Source: Paenibacillus riograndensis SBR5
Lineage (GTDB): Bacteria; Bacillota; Bacilli; Paenibacillales; Paenibacillaceae
NCBI RefSeq assembly: GCF_000981585.1
Contig: NZ_LN831776.1
Coordinates: 3,145,187-3,209,186, forward strand
Length of the DNA: 64,000 nt
Direction of reading: 5' to 3'
Shown piece by piece: positions 35,205 to 43,745 of the stretch. The position numbers and the translations under genes are program-made. Each line of letters starts with the position of its first letter. The first letter of the stretch is position 1. Below the pieces are notes generated by a model. The model saw only the letters and a program-made list of their open reading frames with translations. It was not told the origin of the DNA and ran no database searches.

Positions 35205-35747
35205 TTAAAGTCCTAAGTTCTTAAACATATCTGCCATTTCAGTTGCAGATTCCTTCATTCCTCTTTGAAACCATACTTCGACCCAACCATATAACGTGTA
35301 GGCAACAAAGGCTTTTGAATAGGCCTCTATTTTAGAAGATTCAGGCTTCAATCCACAGATTTCTACGACAACATCCTTCAGGAGATAGACAAGTCCTCTT
35401 TCATTGAGCAAACGGTAAAAATCCAGATGGTCTTCAATGTGTGTGAAGAGTGCGCGAATTAAATCACTTAACGGCCTCTCGATACCCTCACTGTAATTAT
35501 GATATTCATCCATAAAGCTCTGAAATAGCAGGTCGATATAAGCTTTTAAAATATCCTCTTTTTCTGTGTAATTGCGATAAAAGGATACTCTACCTACACC
35601 GGCTCCTTCGCACAGTTCGCTGATGGAAATGTCACTAATGGGCTTATCCCGTAACAAGACCAAAAGAGTATTTGTAAGACGCTCAGTGACATAGGCGTTT
35701 CGACCTTGGTTGCTCATCGGTGAAACAATTTGCAGGTTTTGTTCCAT
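35205..35747 (-). CDS. TetR-family regulator
   Basis: A 180-residue regulator. N-terminal HTH: ISISELCEGAGVGRVSFYRNY near residues 40-60 with KEDIL following, the standard TetR pattern. The C-terminal region contains YGWVEVWFQRGMKES, also seen in the second TetR of this window (YGWIEEWIGRGMQES), so the two are paralogous. The start at 35747 is set by AGGAGG with 7-base spacing; GTG at 35753 is too close. A perfect palindrome in its promoter (35779-35800) is the likely operator. It probably represses itself and the neighbouring esterase genes. Confidence 0.9.
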   Translation of the reverse strand: MEQNLQIVSPMSNQGRNAYVTERLTNTLLVLLRDKPISDISISELCEGAGVGRVSFYRNYTEKEDILKAYIDLLFQSFMDEYHNYSEGIERPLSDLIRALFTHIEDHLDFYRLLNERGLVYLLKDVVVEICGLKPESSKIEAYSKAFVAYTLYGWVEVWFQRGMKESATEMADMFKNLGL

Positions 35748-35778
35748 TTTCACGCCTCCTGTTGACAGTTATGCCATC

Positions 35779-35800
35779 CGCCGATACGATTGTATCGGCG
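35779..35800. promoter_or_regulatory. Operator palindrome of the first TetR regulator
   Basis: CGCCGATAC (35779-35787), GATT, GTATCGGCG (35792-35800): a perfect 9-base dyad typical of TetR operators. On the minus strand it contains TACAAT, a likely -10 of the regulator gene, so binding would block autotranscription. Confidence 0.75.
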
Positions 35801-35953
35801 AAACAAGTGTAACAATATGCGATGTTATAGTCAATAAAGGGTTTTGGCGAGAATGGAATAGAATCGGCTACTCATTCTGCCACTGGTGATCTTAATAGTT
35901 GGCTGAAAATCTAGACCGTTACATGTCAACAGAAAAATAGTGGAGGAATAGGG

Positions 35954-36709
35954 ATGAAAAAAGTTTTGAAAATTTTAGGGATAATCATTATTTTTATTTT
36001 GCTTATTTTATTTTTGGTTTACAAATTTATTTTGCAATATCCAAAGTTGAAAGAAAACCCGGAAGTTGGTAAATGGTATCGCGTCACTAGTAGTGAAATG
36101 AAATCATCGGATGGTAGCCACTATCGAGCCTTTTTCAAAAAAGGCAGTGAAAATAAAGTGCTTGTTTATTTCGCAGGTGGTGGAGTTAGCGTTAGTGCAG
36201 AAACAGCTAAAGAAGATATGTATAATAAAAAGGTTATTGGTATTGATAGGCTTGCAAATTTAACTATGAATATGGGGGGGATTGCTACTGATTCAGATTC
36301 AAATCCTTTCAAAGATTGGACTGTAATTGCATTTCCATATGCAACAGGTGATTTTCATGCAGGAACCGGGGAGCTAAAGTATACAGACAAAAGTGGCAAA
36401 GAAAAGATACTTTATCATTACGGTTATAAAAACTATAGTGCTGTGATGCAAAAGGTTATGGAGCGTTCTAATATTGATAACCCTGAGGCAGTTGTAGTTA
36501 CAAGTTATAGTGCCGGTGGCTTTGGAGCATCTTTACTTGCCGATGATGTATTTACCAATTACTATCCGAAAGCTAAAAGTAAAACAGTTTTAGTAGATGC
36601 TTCTTTACTTTTAAACGATGATTGGCATAATGTTGCAAAAGACGTCTGGAAAACCCCGGCAGAAATATCTGCAAGACTAAAAACAAACATATCTTGTTGC
36701 ATTATTTAG
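35954..36709 (+). pseudogene. Pectinacetylesterase-like protein, N-terminal half
   Basis: A 251-residue frame with an N-terminal membrane anchor (VLKILGIIIIFILLILFLVY) and an alpha/beta-hydrolase core resembling the pectinacetylesterase/Notum family: VLVYFAGGGVSV (oxyanion region), VVVTSYSAGGFGASLLADDV (Ser in SYSAGG as nucleophile) and VLVDASLLLNDDWHN. Homology ends at about residue 243 (EISARLKTN), after which ISCCII and a stop appear. The family normally continues for another 100-150 residues with the catalytic His. That C-terminal part is found nearby in opposite orientation, so the gene is broken. Confidence 0.65.
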
Positions 36710-36996
36710 TCTTCATTAGTCGAAGGGTATGTCTTGTCAACTAAATCCAGCCCGTAATCTTCCAGCTTGCCATTAACCGCATTCATTGCCCATTCGGATA
36801 TGGACATATTTACATTTTCAAATTTGGTAAGAAAATGAGGTGTTGCTATTATGGTATGCATTGTTAAATTTCTTGGATCATCGTACCATGGTAAGCCATC
36901 CCAAATAAACAAGTGTGCACCAGCTTGTTCTTTGAATTTCGGTATCGTTTCCTTTAATATCTGCTGATATATATCCGCTCTTTCTTCATCAAATAG
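36706..36996 (-). pseudogene. Pectinacetylesterase-like protein, C-terminal segment in inverted orientation
   Basis: Reading the minus strand from 36996 gives LFDEERADIYQQILKETIP, FIWDGLPWYDDPRNLTMHTI and ISEWAMNAVNGKLEDYGLDL before the stop at 36706. This is the expected C-terminal end of the same esterase family as the plus-strand gene ending at 36709, with the candidate catalytic His in NLTMHTI. It has no start codon near its beginning. It starts just beyond the stop of the next gene (37002). Either a local inversion or two decayed paralogs would explain it. Confidence 0.6.
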
Positions 36997-37001
36997 TTAT
37001 G

Positions 37002-37988
37002 TTATTTTGCCTGATAAATCTGCTGATTCTGGTAAAGTGGATTTGTTAATATTTCAGCATCATTTGTAAAGAATGCCGCTTTGGCTTCTTCATCATCCTG
37101 CAGATAATACATAAACCATGCAGTAACATATCCATCTGCATAGTAGAGCATTTGTCCATGATCGGCATCGTTTCTTCTTGCCAACACTTTAGTTGTTCCA
37201 TCCTGTATATTTGAATACAGTCCCTGCAAATTTTCAAGAGATGCTACAACAGAATCAAATTCACCTGTAGAGCCAACAATCAGCGAAGGTGTCTTAATAA
37301 GGGTTGAATCAGCATCCCACATAAAATCATTGCCGCTAAAAGAAGCGTCTGAGCTGAGGATAACAGCAGCCTTATAGCTTGCCGCATGTTTTTGAACGGT
37401 AATTGCATTAACAACACCGTAACCACCTTGTGAATGTCCTGTAATACCAATGTTATTTAAATTGATTTTTTGATAGAAAACATTGTCTTTGTTGTCGAAT
37501 AGTTCGGAACTGTTCAGCTTTTCAAGGAATCTGACGCTCATTTCTGCGGAAAAACCATTCCATGCGAAATCTTCTTCGGTAGCAATTGTGATGAATCCCC
37601 ATGATGCCATATGTTTTTGAAGAGCCTTATACTTAGAACCTTTGATTCCCGTGCCATTGACAAAAACTACCACAGGAGGCTGCTTGTCTATATCTGCAAT
37701 GTCTGAGGGGTAAAAAATCTCGTATTTTTGAAACGACATCATGGCATAGCTTTCAAAATAACTTACTTCATGGCTGCCCATAGCCATATATTTAGCTTCC
37801 AGTTCACCGGCTGTTTTCACTGTTGTCGTGTAATTTTCAGGGACACTCTGAATATTTTCCATAACTTTCCCGCACCCATTAAGTAGAAGTGAACCTGCAC
37901 CTACTACTGCCAAAATAATAATTGGAATACGCCACCATCTAATTTTTCTTTTTTCACTTCTATTATTCACTGTCATTGTTTTCATCAT
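37002..37988 (-). CDS. Lipoprotein alpha/beta hydrolase (PET-hydrolase/chlorophyllase-like)
   Basis: A 328-residue hydrolase. N-terminal signal with lipobox LLNGC, so probably anchored outside the cell. The nucleophile elbow is GHSQGG in NIGITGHSQGGYGVV, the oxyanion region VVVFVNGTGIKGSK, and the catalytic His is in DADHGQML. The start at 37988 follows GGAGG. The domain resembles dienelactone/PET-hydrolase type enzymes that act on esters. It stands next to a second hydrolase on the same strand, 61 bases away, suggesting an operon under TetR control. Confidence 0.85.
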   Translation of the reverse strand: MMKTMTVNNRSEKRKIRWWRIPIIILAVVGAGSLLLNGCGKVMENIQSVPENYTTTVKTAGELEAKYMAMGSHEVSYFESYAMMSFQKYEIFYPSDIADIDKQPPVVVFVNGTGIKGSKYKALQKHMASWGFITIATEEDFAWNGFSAEMSVRFLEKLNSSELFDNKDNVFYQKINLNNIGITGHSQGGYGVVNAITVQKHAASYKAAVILSSDASFSGNDFMWDADSTLIKTPSLIVGSTGEFDSVVASLENLQGLYSNIQDGTTKVLARRNDADHGQMLYYADGYVTAWFMYYLQDDEEAKAAFFTNDAEILTNPLYQNQQIYQAK

Positions 37989-38049
37989 TATATTTACCTC
38001 CACACTCTAATTTCATGCGACTAACGGAATTGCTGTTCTGTTTGATAAA

Positions 38050-39027
38050 TTATTCGACTGGTAGATAAGTATCCAGATATTCTTCCACTGTTTCCATATA
38101 CTTTACATACAGAGCATTGTCATTTTGAAGTGCATGCCCCGAATGCGGGAATTCGATGTACTCATGGGTTACGTTATTTTTTTCTAAGGCATTAATCAGA
38201 TGCTTCACAGTATCAAAAGGGCACACTCTGTCATATACGCCATAGGCGGCGACAGTAGGTACCGAATGTTCATTAACCCACATATAGGCTGAAATCGGTT
38301 TGATTGCTTCTTCATAAGCTTCCGTGCCGAGCAAATCTGCCTTAATGTCAGTACCGGCCATGATTGAGAACAAATTGGCTGCCGCCTCCGGGTTTTGATC
38401 GAGACCGTATACAGACCAGTCTTCCGGGTAGAAGCTCGACGGCCCTACAGCTTCAAACAGCATCTTCACCGGAATGGGTGATTCATCCGCATCCCGGTAT
38501 GCATAAAGCATCGCCAGCGTCCCGCCTGCAGAACCGCCGGATATGGCCATTGAATCAAGATTGTATCCCAGCTTCTTAGCCTCTTCGACAACAGCGGGGA
38601 TACTGCTTTTAATTTCCATCGACTGTGAATAAACGCTCGCCTCAGGGTGTACTTCATCGCGAAGGGTGTAATTGATTCCTGCTGCCACGTAACCTTTAGA
38701 AGCCAGCCACTTCAGCATGCTTGCATCATCCGATTTATCACCCGTAGTGAATCCTCCCGCATGGAGATATACGACAAGGCCATAGGCTTCTTTGGTATGA
38801 TCAGCCGGTACATATAAATCGAATTTATTGGCTTCGCCGTCTCCGTAAGCAATATCGGTGTAGCTCGTTCCCATCTCATCGTTCCAGTCTACCGAATATT
38901 TTTTTAATTCCGGAGAAGTATAAGTCACTTTGAAGATAGCCGACCCCGCAAAAGAAACGATAAACGCCCCTATACACAGCAGAATAAACATGCCTGTTTT
39001 GTTTCCCTTCTGTTTACCTTTACTCAT
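38050..39027 (-). CDS. Alpha/beta hydrolase, acetyl-esterase/HSL-like
   Basis: A 325-residue hydrolase with an N-terminal membrane anchor (GMFILLCIGAFIVSFAGSAIF) and an esterase domain. Visible: oxyanion motif YLHAGGFTTG (HxGG type), nucleophile elbow GGSAGG, the Asp in YGVYDRVCPFD and His in FPHSGHAL. It acts on small esters at the membrane. Its start codon overlaps the stop of the small membrane protein upstream (ATGA), so the two are translationally coupled. Confidence 0.88.
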   Translation of the reverse strand: MSKGKQKGNKTGMFILLCIGAFIVSFAGSAIFKVTYTSPELKKYSVDWNDEMGTSYTDIAYGDGEANKFDLYVPADHTKEAYGLVVYLHAGGFTTGDKSDDASMLKWLASKGYVAAGINYTLRDEVHPEASVYSQSMEIKSSIPAVVEEAKKLGYNLDSMAISGGSAGGTLAMLYAYRDADESPIPVKMLFEAVGPSSFYPEDWSVYGLDQNPEAAANLFSIMAGTDIKADLLGTEAYEEAIKPISAYMWVNEHSVPTVAAYGVYDRVCPFDTVKHLINALEKNNVTHEYIEFPHSGHALQNDNALYVKYMETVEEYLDTYLPVE

Positions 39028-39164
39028 AGAAAATTACCTCCGAACAATGATCCGCCAACCATCAAATTAATAAGCATTCGCACTGCCAGTCTTCCTAAAA
39101 TCAACCCGATAATCATGACTGCAGCGAGAATAACGATTCGTTTCATCGTGAAAAGTTTTGTCAT
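39024..39164 (-). CDS. Small membrane protein, 46 residues
   Basis: ATG at 39164 follows AAAGGAGACACAT, an excellent ribosome site. The product begins MTKLFTMKRIVIL, has one hydrophobic helix (VILAAVMIIGLILG) and a basic N-terminus, and ends GGSLFGGNFL. Its TGA overlaps the ATG of the hydrolase gene as ATGA. I do not recognise it. Coupling to a membrane esterase suggests an accessory or chaperone peptide. It is short but has the strongest start signal in this stretch. Confidence 0.65.
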   Translation of the reverse strand: MTKLFTMKRIVILAAVMIIGLILGRLAVRMLINLMVGGSLFGGNFL

Positions 39165-39187
39165 ATGTGTCTCCTTTGTCTCTGCGG

Positions 39188-39238
39188 TTTAAAATCGTAT
39201 CCTTTGCCCTTGACAATCTGCTGCAGCAGATGTACTCT
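39188..39238. promoter_or_regulatory. Divergent promoters with TetR operator
   Basis: Plus strand: TTGACA (39210-39215), 17 bases, TACTCT (39233-39238), leading to the TetR gene at 39324. Minus strand: TTGTCA (39216-39211), 17 bases, TTTAAA, leading to the small protein/hydrolase genes. ATCTGCTGCAGCAGAT (39216-39231) is a perfect 16-base palindrome inside the plus spacer and touching the minus -35, placed to repress both. Confidence 0.75.
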
Positions 39239-39323
39239 AACGACGTATCAAATGTACCAGCCCTTATTGGCAAGATCAACATTTACAACAAAAATGGCAC
39301 AAATCAGGAGGAAATGTACCATC

Positions 39324-39830
39324 ATGAATAACGAAGAAAAAAACACTTTTGTAAAAGAACAAATTACGGAAGCTACCCTAAAGCTATTAATGAAATACGA
39401 ACTTTCTCAAATCTCTATAAGTCAAATCACTGCGAAAGCGCAGGTGAGCAGAAATTCTTTCTACCGAAATTATGTCGATAAAGAGGATATCTTACTGAAG
39501 CACATTAAGAATTTAATTTCAAAGTGGGATGCGGATTATCAACTAATAAATAATGATTCCAATGCAGAACTATACGGCAGTTTGTTTAAGCACTTAAAAG
39601 AATATAGCGATTTTTATCTTTTACTAAAAAAAAGAAATTTATTTTATCTGTTTTTAAACATTTTTACCGACCTATATGGAGCCAAAACCGAGCACGACAA
39701 TATGACAGCCTATGTTACATCTTTTATCGCCTACGGGACTTATGGCTGGATCGAAGAATGGATTGGTCGTGGCATGCAAGAATCAGCCGAGGCCATGTCG
39801 TCGCTTCTCTCATCACATGGGATGAAGTAA
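39324..39830 (+). CDS. TetR-family regulator (second)
   Basis: A 168-residue TetR regulator. HTH region ISISQITAKAQVSRNSFYRNYVDKEDIL near residues 31-60. The C-terminal ligand domain has YGTYGWIEEWIGRGMQESAEAM, shared with the TetR at 35205, which places both in one subfamily. The start at 39324 has AGGAGGAAATG a little upstream. Divergent from the hydrolase operon with a palindromic operator between them, it most likely represses that operon and itself until an inducer binds. Confidence 0.9.
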   Translation: MNNEEKNTFVKEQITEATLKLLMKYELSQISISQITAKAQVSRNSFYRNYVDKEDILLKHIKNLISKWDADYQLINNDSNAELYGSLFKHLKEYSDFYLLLKKRNLFYLFLNIFTDLYGAKTEHDNMTAYVTSFIAYGTYGWIEEWIGRGMQESAEAMSSLLSSHGMK

Positions 39831-39966
39831 TATTTATTCCTTTGAAAGCAATAATTTATGGCATGTATACATACTTACGCTTCTTTGGTAATGAAGAATT
39901 AAGCTGATGAAGGAACTTTAGTTCAATGACTCAGTAGCAGTTGTCCTCCGCGGAAGCTATCCCTAC

Positions 39967-40272
39967 TTGGCGTTAAGCTATCGGGTACAAGAGATCAGCG
40001 ATGAAACCGAACTGGGTGATGCCAATGGATATTATGAAACATGGAGACATCGTCCCTGGGGGAGGAATAAGGCATATTTCAACTGGGATGGAACTTTGAA
40101 AAGCTCAATACTGGACATTGCGGGCAATTCGATAACAAAATTGGCATTGGAAATACGCTCTCGGACGTTGACGAGCTTTGCGGGGATTTGCTTTGAGCTT
40201 GAGGATGTGGATTACGATGAAGAGTGGGATGAAATGATAGCGCCAATTTCCGCCATTAGCGTTTTCACTTAA
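39967..40272 (+). CDS. Hypothetical protein, possibly a gene fragment
   Basis: An open frame runs from about 39918 to 40272 without ATG or a good ribosome site; TTG at 39967 is the first conventional start, giving 101 residues (LSYRVQEISDETELGDANGY, then WDGTLKSSILDIAG and FELEDVDYDEEWDEMIAP). The composition is that of a real soluble protein, acidic towards the end. I do not recognise the family. The lack of a start signal and the surrounding decayed genes make a truncated remnant likely. Confidence 0.45.
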   Translation: MALSYRVQEISDETELGDANGYYETWRHRPWGRNKAYFNWDGTLKSSILDIAGNSITKLALEIRSRTLTSFAGICFELEDVDYDEEWDEMIAPISAISVFT

Positions 40273-40329
40273 AGGGGAACATTGTTCCGCTAACGGGTAC
40301 GATAGTTGAACAAGTCGAGAAAAAGGATA

Positions 40330-40354
40330 GGGCCATCCCGCAAAAGGATGGCCC
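40330..40354. terminator. Hairpin between convergent genes
   Basis: GGGCCATCC, loop CGCAAAA, GGATGGCCC: a perfect 9-base stem. Only short T runs follow in either direction, so termination is probable but not certain. Confidence 0.5.
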
Positions 40355-40440
40355 TAAAACTTGCCGTTACAGACAGCGCGGAGAGCCGTATCACAAGTAT
40401 CTACTTCACCTTATGCGGCATGATAAAGTCTGTGTGACAA

Positions 40441-40992
40441 TTAAAGTGAGCGGATCGCCGTACAAGGGTTGCCGACAGCCAAAGTGCTCGGTGGGATATC
40501 CTTAGTAACAACACTACCTGCACCGATTACACTATTTGCGCCAATCGTTACGCCTGGCAATATGATGACACCAGCACCGATCCAGACATTATCGCCAATC
40601 GTAACAGGAGCTGTGTATTCTAGCCCCGCCAAACGGTGCTCCACATCCATCGCGTGATTTTCCGTTATGATACAAACATTGGGGGCAATAAATACGTTGT
40701 CTCCAATAGTAATGAATCCGCTGTCCATTAGTTTGCAGTTGAGATTAATAAAACAGTTATTGCCCAGTGTAGTATTATAGCCATAAGTACAAAAAAGCTG
40801 CTGCTCCACAACACAATTTTCACCGACCTTACCGAGCAATTCGCGTATAGCGGCACTTCTTAATTCGCGCTCAAGCGGGTGTAGGTTGTTGTAGTCGTAC
40901 AGTTTCTTCACAGTCACATCACGGTCCGCAACAAGTTCTGGGTCATTAGGTTGGTATAACAATCCAGTATGTGATTTTTCTTTTTCACTCAT
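40441..40992 (-). CDS. Sugar O-acetyltransferase (Maa/LacA-type, left-handed beta helix)
   Basis: A 183-residue hexapeptide-repeat acetyltransferase. N-terminal mac domain EKEKSHTGLLYQPNDPELVADR and repeats of the form [LIV]GxxxxI such as TIGDNVFIAPNVCI, TENHAMDVEHR (catalytic His in ENHAMD) and VTIGDNVWIGAGVIILPGVTIG. It transfers acetyl from acetyl-CoA to a sugar such as maltose or galactosides. The start at 40992 follows a GAGGTG site. It lies 130 bases downstream of the MFS gene on the same strand and probably modifies the sugar handled by that transporter. Confidence 0.9.
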   Translation of the reverse strand: MSEKEKSHTGLLYQPNDPELVADRDVTVKKLYDYNNLHPLERELRSAAIRELLGKVGENCVVEQQLFCTYGYNTTLGNNCFINLNCKLMDSGFITIGDNVFIAPNVCIITENHAMDVEHRLAGLEYTAPVTIGDNVWIGAGVIILPGVTIGANSVIGAGSVVTKDIPPSTLAVGNPCTAIRSL

Positions 40993-41122
40993 TTCAGACA
41001 CCTCGTAAAATGTTGATTTTCTCTCAAAAATTCTGTGTTTTCTCGGCAAAAAATGTGATTGCGATAAATCAAAAAGTAGTTTGAAAAGATGAAGCATAGC
41101 AGGTACTGGAGAAGCAAACGAT

Positions 41123-42304
41123 TTAAAGCAGTTTTATTTGCTGTTCCTTCAGAGTAGCTCTTAGACGGTAGATGGAGAAGAGCATCATACAAAATAAGAG
41201 CACTATAAAATAAGGGAATATACTCATGCTAAGTTTTTGAGCAAGTATACCGTAAAGTGGAGGCATCAGGGCAATCCCGACATAGGAAACAGCCATCTGA
41301 GCTCCCATCATGGACTGTGAGTACTCTTTTCCAAAATTCTGTGGAGTTAAGTGAAGAATATTAGGGAATATAGGGGCGTTACCAAGGCCGATTAATAATA
41401 ACGCACCAACTGAAACGCTTGTAGGCAATGGCAGCATAAGCATGAAAATCGCGGTAATCAAGACACTCTGGCCGATATAAATTAACTTCCAGCTTGATAA
41501 TCGGGTTGCTGCCAAACCTGCTAACAATCTACCGGTAGCTAGTCCAATATAATACAAAGCAAGGCATTTAGCAGCGTTCTCGGCAGTTAATCCTTTAGTG
41601 TTCACTAGAAAAGTGCTCCCCCAAATGCCAGCCGTATACTCAATAGCGCAAGAGCTGATGAGAATAAAGAATACTGCTCTAGCAGAGGGAAGTTTAAATA
41701 GTGTGGTAATGCTGACGATATGAAAAACTTCATCTTCAGCTTCTTGCTTGTGTCGATTTACTTTCTTCCAGAGCGGTAAAGAACACAGGGCAATCAATGC
41801 GATAATTATCTGAATCCAAAATGCATTGCTATAACCACCCCGCCAATTATTCTGTTGTGAAAGTGCAAGTGACATGATATATGGACTTACAGAAACTCCA
41901 AGACCGTAAAAGCAGTGCAAGAGATTCATATGGCTGGCTTTATAATAAAGCGCAACATAATTGTTGAGCGCTGCATCTACAGCTCCTGCACCTAGTCCTA
42001 ACGGAAGAGCGAATAGACAAAACCAAATTATATTTGGTGAAAGCGAAAATCCTAATAGTGCAGTAGCTGTCAGGAAAACACTGATTGTAGTGAGCTTGGC
42101 TGTGCCGTATTTATTAATAAGCCTTGCACTAAGAAGACTTGAAATGGTTGTACAAGCCGAAATGGTAAACGTCACAGATCCTGCTGCTGAAACTGGTAAA
42201 CTAAATTCATCGTAAATAGCTGGCCAAGCAGCCCCGAACAAGGAATCAGGAATTCCAAGACTTATAAAAATGATGTAAATGACTACCAGTAGCAGTGTTG
42301 CCAT
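41123..42304 (-). CDS. MFS transporter, sugar-type
   Basis: A 393-residue 12-helix major facilitator. Motif A-like LLSARLINKYG near residues 55-65 and repeated Gly-rich helices (LGLGAGAVDAALNNYVAL, LLLIGLGNAPIFPNIL) suit the FucP/YfcJ-like sugar or drug MFS group. The start at 42304 follows GAGGAGG. Gene order with the acetyltransferase behind and a divergent AraC regulator in front suggests import or export of a sugar that the acetyltransferase modifies. The exact substrate is unknown. Confidence 0.87.
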   Translation of the reverse strand: MATLLLVVIYIIFISLGIPDSLFGAAWPAIYDEFSLPVSAAGSVTFTISACTTISSLLSARLINKYGTAKLTTISVFLTATALLGFSLSPNIIWFCLFALPLGLGAGAVDAALNNYVALYYKASHMNLLHCFYGLGVSVSPYIMSLALSQQNNWRGGYSNAFWIQIIIALIALCSLPLWKKVNRHKQEAEDEVFHIVSITTLFKLPSARAVFFILISSCAIEYTAGIWGSTFLVNTKGLTAENAAKCLALYYIGLATGRLLAGLAATRLSSWKLIYIGQSVLITAIFMLMLPLPTSVSVGALLLIGLGNAPIFPNILHLTPQNFGKEYSQSMMGAQMAVSYVGIALMPPLYGILAQKLSMSIFPYFIVLLFCMMLFSIYRLRATLKEQQIKLL

Positions 42305-42334
42305 AATATCCTCCTCTGGAGATGTGTGTGAGAT

Positions 42335-42400
42335 GTAATATATCACAAGAACTTTTCAGTTTACTTGCAGTATTACATAAAATCATTGTACAATATCACA
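42335..42400. promoter_or_regulatory. Candidate AraC operator repeats between the MFS and regulator genes
   Basis: GTAATATATCACA (42335-42347) and GTACAATATCACA (42388-42400) are direct repeats matching at 11 of 13 bases and 53 bases apart, five helical turns. Their orientation and spacing suit two AraC half-sites in the divergent promoter region. Confidence 0.55.
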
Positions 42401-42432
42401 TTATTAATTGAGAAAGGACGGATATATATAAT

Positions 42433-43365
42433 ATGGTTATTACAAATGACCAGCTTCGGGAAATGACAACGCATGGCTCGAAAAATTTTCCAATTCAATA
42501 TTATCTTGATGATATTAATCATTATCCTGACCGCAGAATTAATTGCCATTGGCATGATGAGATAGAGTTCGCAGTCATTCAAGAAGGGGAGGCTAACTAT
42601 CAGATCGGTGATCAAACGGTTGTGCTCCATAAAGGAGAAGGGATTTTTATCAATTCGGGGATTATTCACGGTTATGAAGCTGAGAATCATACACTTGTTC
42701 CAAATATAGTGTTCTCTCCGGAGTTAATTGCTGGCGGAAATCAGACAGTGTATCAAAAATATATACAGCCAATACAAAACTCTCAGATCTCTTACTTATA
42801 CTTAAGCAGCAGGGTTAGCTGGCAAGAGGATATTCTGATGTCCTTAAATCATATTTTTAGCACATGCAATTCAGAGGATGAGACAAGGGAACTGGATATA
42901 CAAATTGCAATTACCTCTATTTGGCGCCAAGTGTTTCTGCATCAAGATTCCTGCAGTTCATCTCCTCATACCGCAACCTATATCACTACCCAGACACGTC
43001 TGCGTTTGATGATAGAGTACATTGCAAACCACTTTATGGAAAAAATTCGTCTTGAAGATATTGCGTTTGCGGCTAAAGTAAGTAAAAGTGAGGCTTTGCG
43101 CTGTTTTAAAGAAGGAGCAGCTACCTCACCTGTAGATTATTTGATCCAATTTCGTCTTAAGCAAGGCAGAAAAATGTTATTGACTACAAAAAGAAGGGTT
43201 ACAGATATTGCTGGAACAGTCGGATTTGACAATGTAGGGTATTTCGACCGTTTGTTTAAGAAGGCATATGGGGTTACGCCAAACCAGCTACGTAGACATG
43301 CTATAGAACAAGGGCTCGCTCTTTTACATCATAGAGCAGAAAAGCGGACCCGGGGGCTGGGTTAA
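42433..43365 (+). CDS. AraC-family regulator with cupin sensor domain
   Basis: A 310-residue regulator. The N-terminal half is a cupin (CHWHDEIEFAVIQEGEANYQIG and GEGIFINSGIIHGYE) that would bind a sugar. The C-terminal 100 residues are the AraC double HTH (LEDIAFAAKVSKSEALRCFK, then RVTDIAGTVGFDNVGYFDRL, ending YGVTPNQLRRH). It is divergent from the MFS/acetyltransferase genes and probably activates them. A ribosome site GAAAGGACG lies before the start. Confidence 0.92.
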   Translation: MVITNDQLREMTTHGSKNFPIQYYLDDINHYPDRRINCHWHDEIEFAVIQEGEANYQIGDQTVVLHKGEGIFINSGIIHGYEAENHTLVPNIVFSPELIAGGNQTVYQKYIQPIQNSQISYLYLSSRVSWQEDILMSLNHIFSTCNSEDETRELDIQIAITSIWRQVFLHQDSCSSSPHTATYITTQTRLRLMIEYIANHFMEKIRLEDIAFAAKVSKSEALRCFKEGAATSPVDYLIQFRLKQGRKMLLTTKRRVTDIAGTVGFDNVGYFDRLFKKAYGVTPNQLRRHAIEQGLALLHHRAEKRTRGLG

Positions 43366-43406
43366 CAAGTCTGCTATGGCAGAAACGCAATTGTGACAAA
43401 AACTGA

Positions 43407-43658
43407 TTGTGGACCTATCAATCTATTGCCCACGGTGCAGATCTGGTCGTGTACTTCCGGTTGTGCACGGCTGTGGTGAGTATCGAGATTTACCACAATC
43501 AGCCTAACCACCGCGTGAGGGAGGTTACACAGATCGGAGAAGAAATCCTGCGGAATGATGATCAGATTGCAAAGACTAGTTATCATGTGGATATTGCGAT
43601 TGTAAGAGCTTCAGTTCCGACGGAAGATCGGCAATGCTCGATTCATGTTGGTTTGTAA
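43407..43658 (+). pseudogene. GH42 beta-galactosidase remnant
   Basis: An 83-residue frame whose first part, WTYQSIAHGADLVVYFR, corresponds to the W-x-YQ-x-IAHGAD-x-x-x-FF core of GH42 enzymes, followed by HRVREVTQIGEEILRNDDQI, matching their R-x-x-REV-x-x-IG-x-EL segment. A natural GH42 enzyme is about 650-700 residues, so only a piece of the barrel and linker remains. No catalytic Glu pair is present. It is probably the leftover of a galactoside operon once linked to the AraC/MFS genes. Confidence 0.55.
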
Positions 43659-43714
43659 AAGCAGTCAAGTTTTTGGTTTATGGGAATGTTCAGATATTTT
43701 TTGGTTAATCAACT

Positions 43715-43745
43715 AACCGGTCAGCATCTGCTGACCGGTTTTTCT
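43715..43745 (+). terminator. Strong hairpin terminator
   Basis: AACCGGTCAG (43715-43724), loop CATCTG, CTGACCGGTT (43731-43740), then T run. Perfect 10-base stem. Confidence 0.85.
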
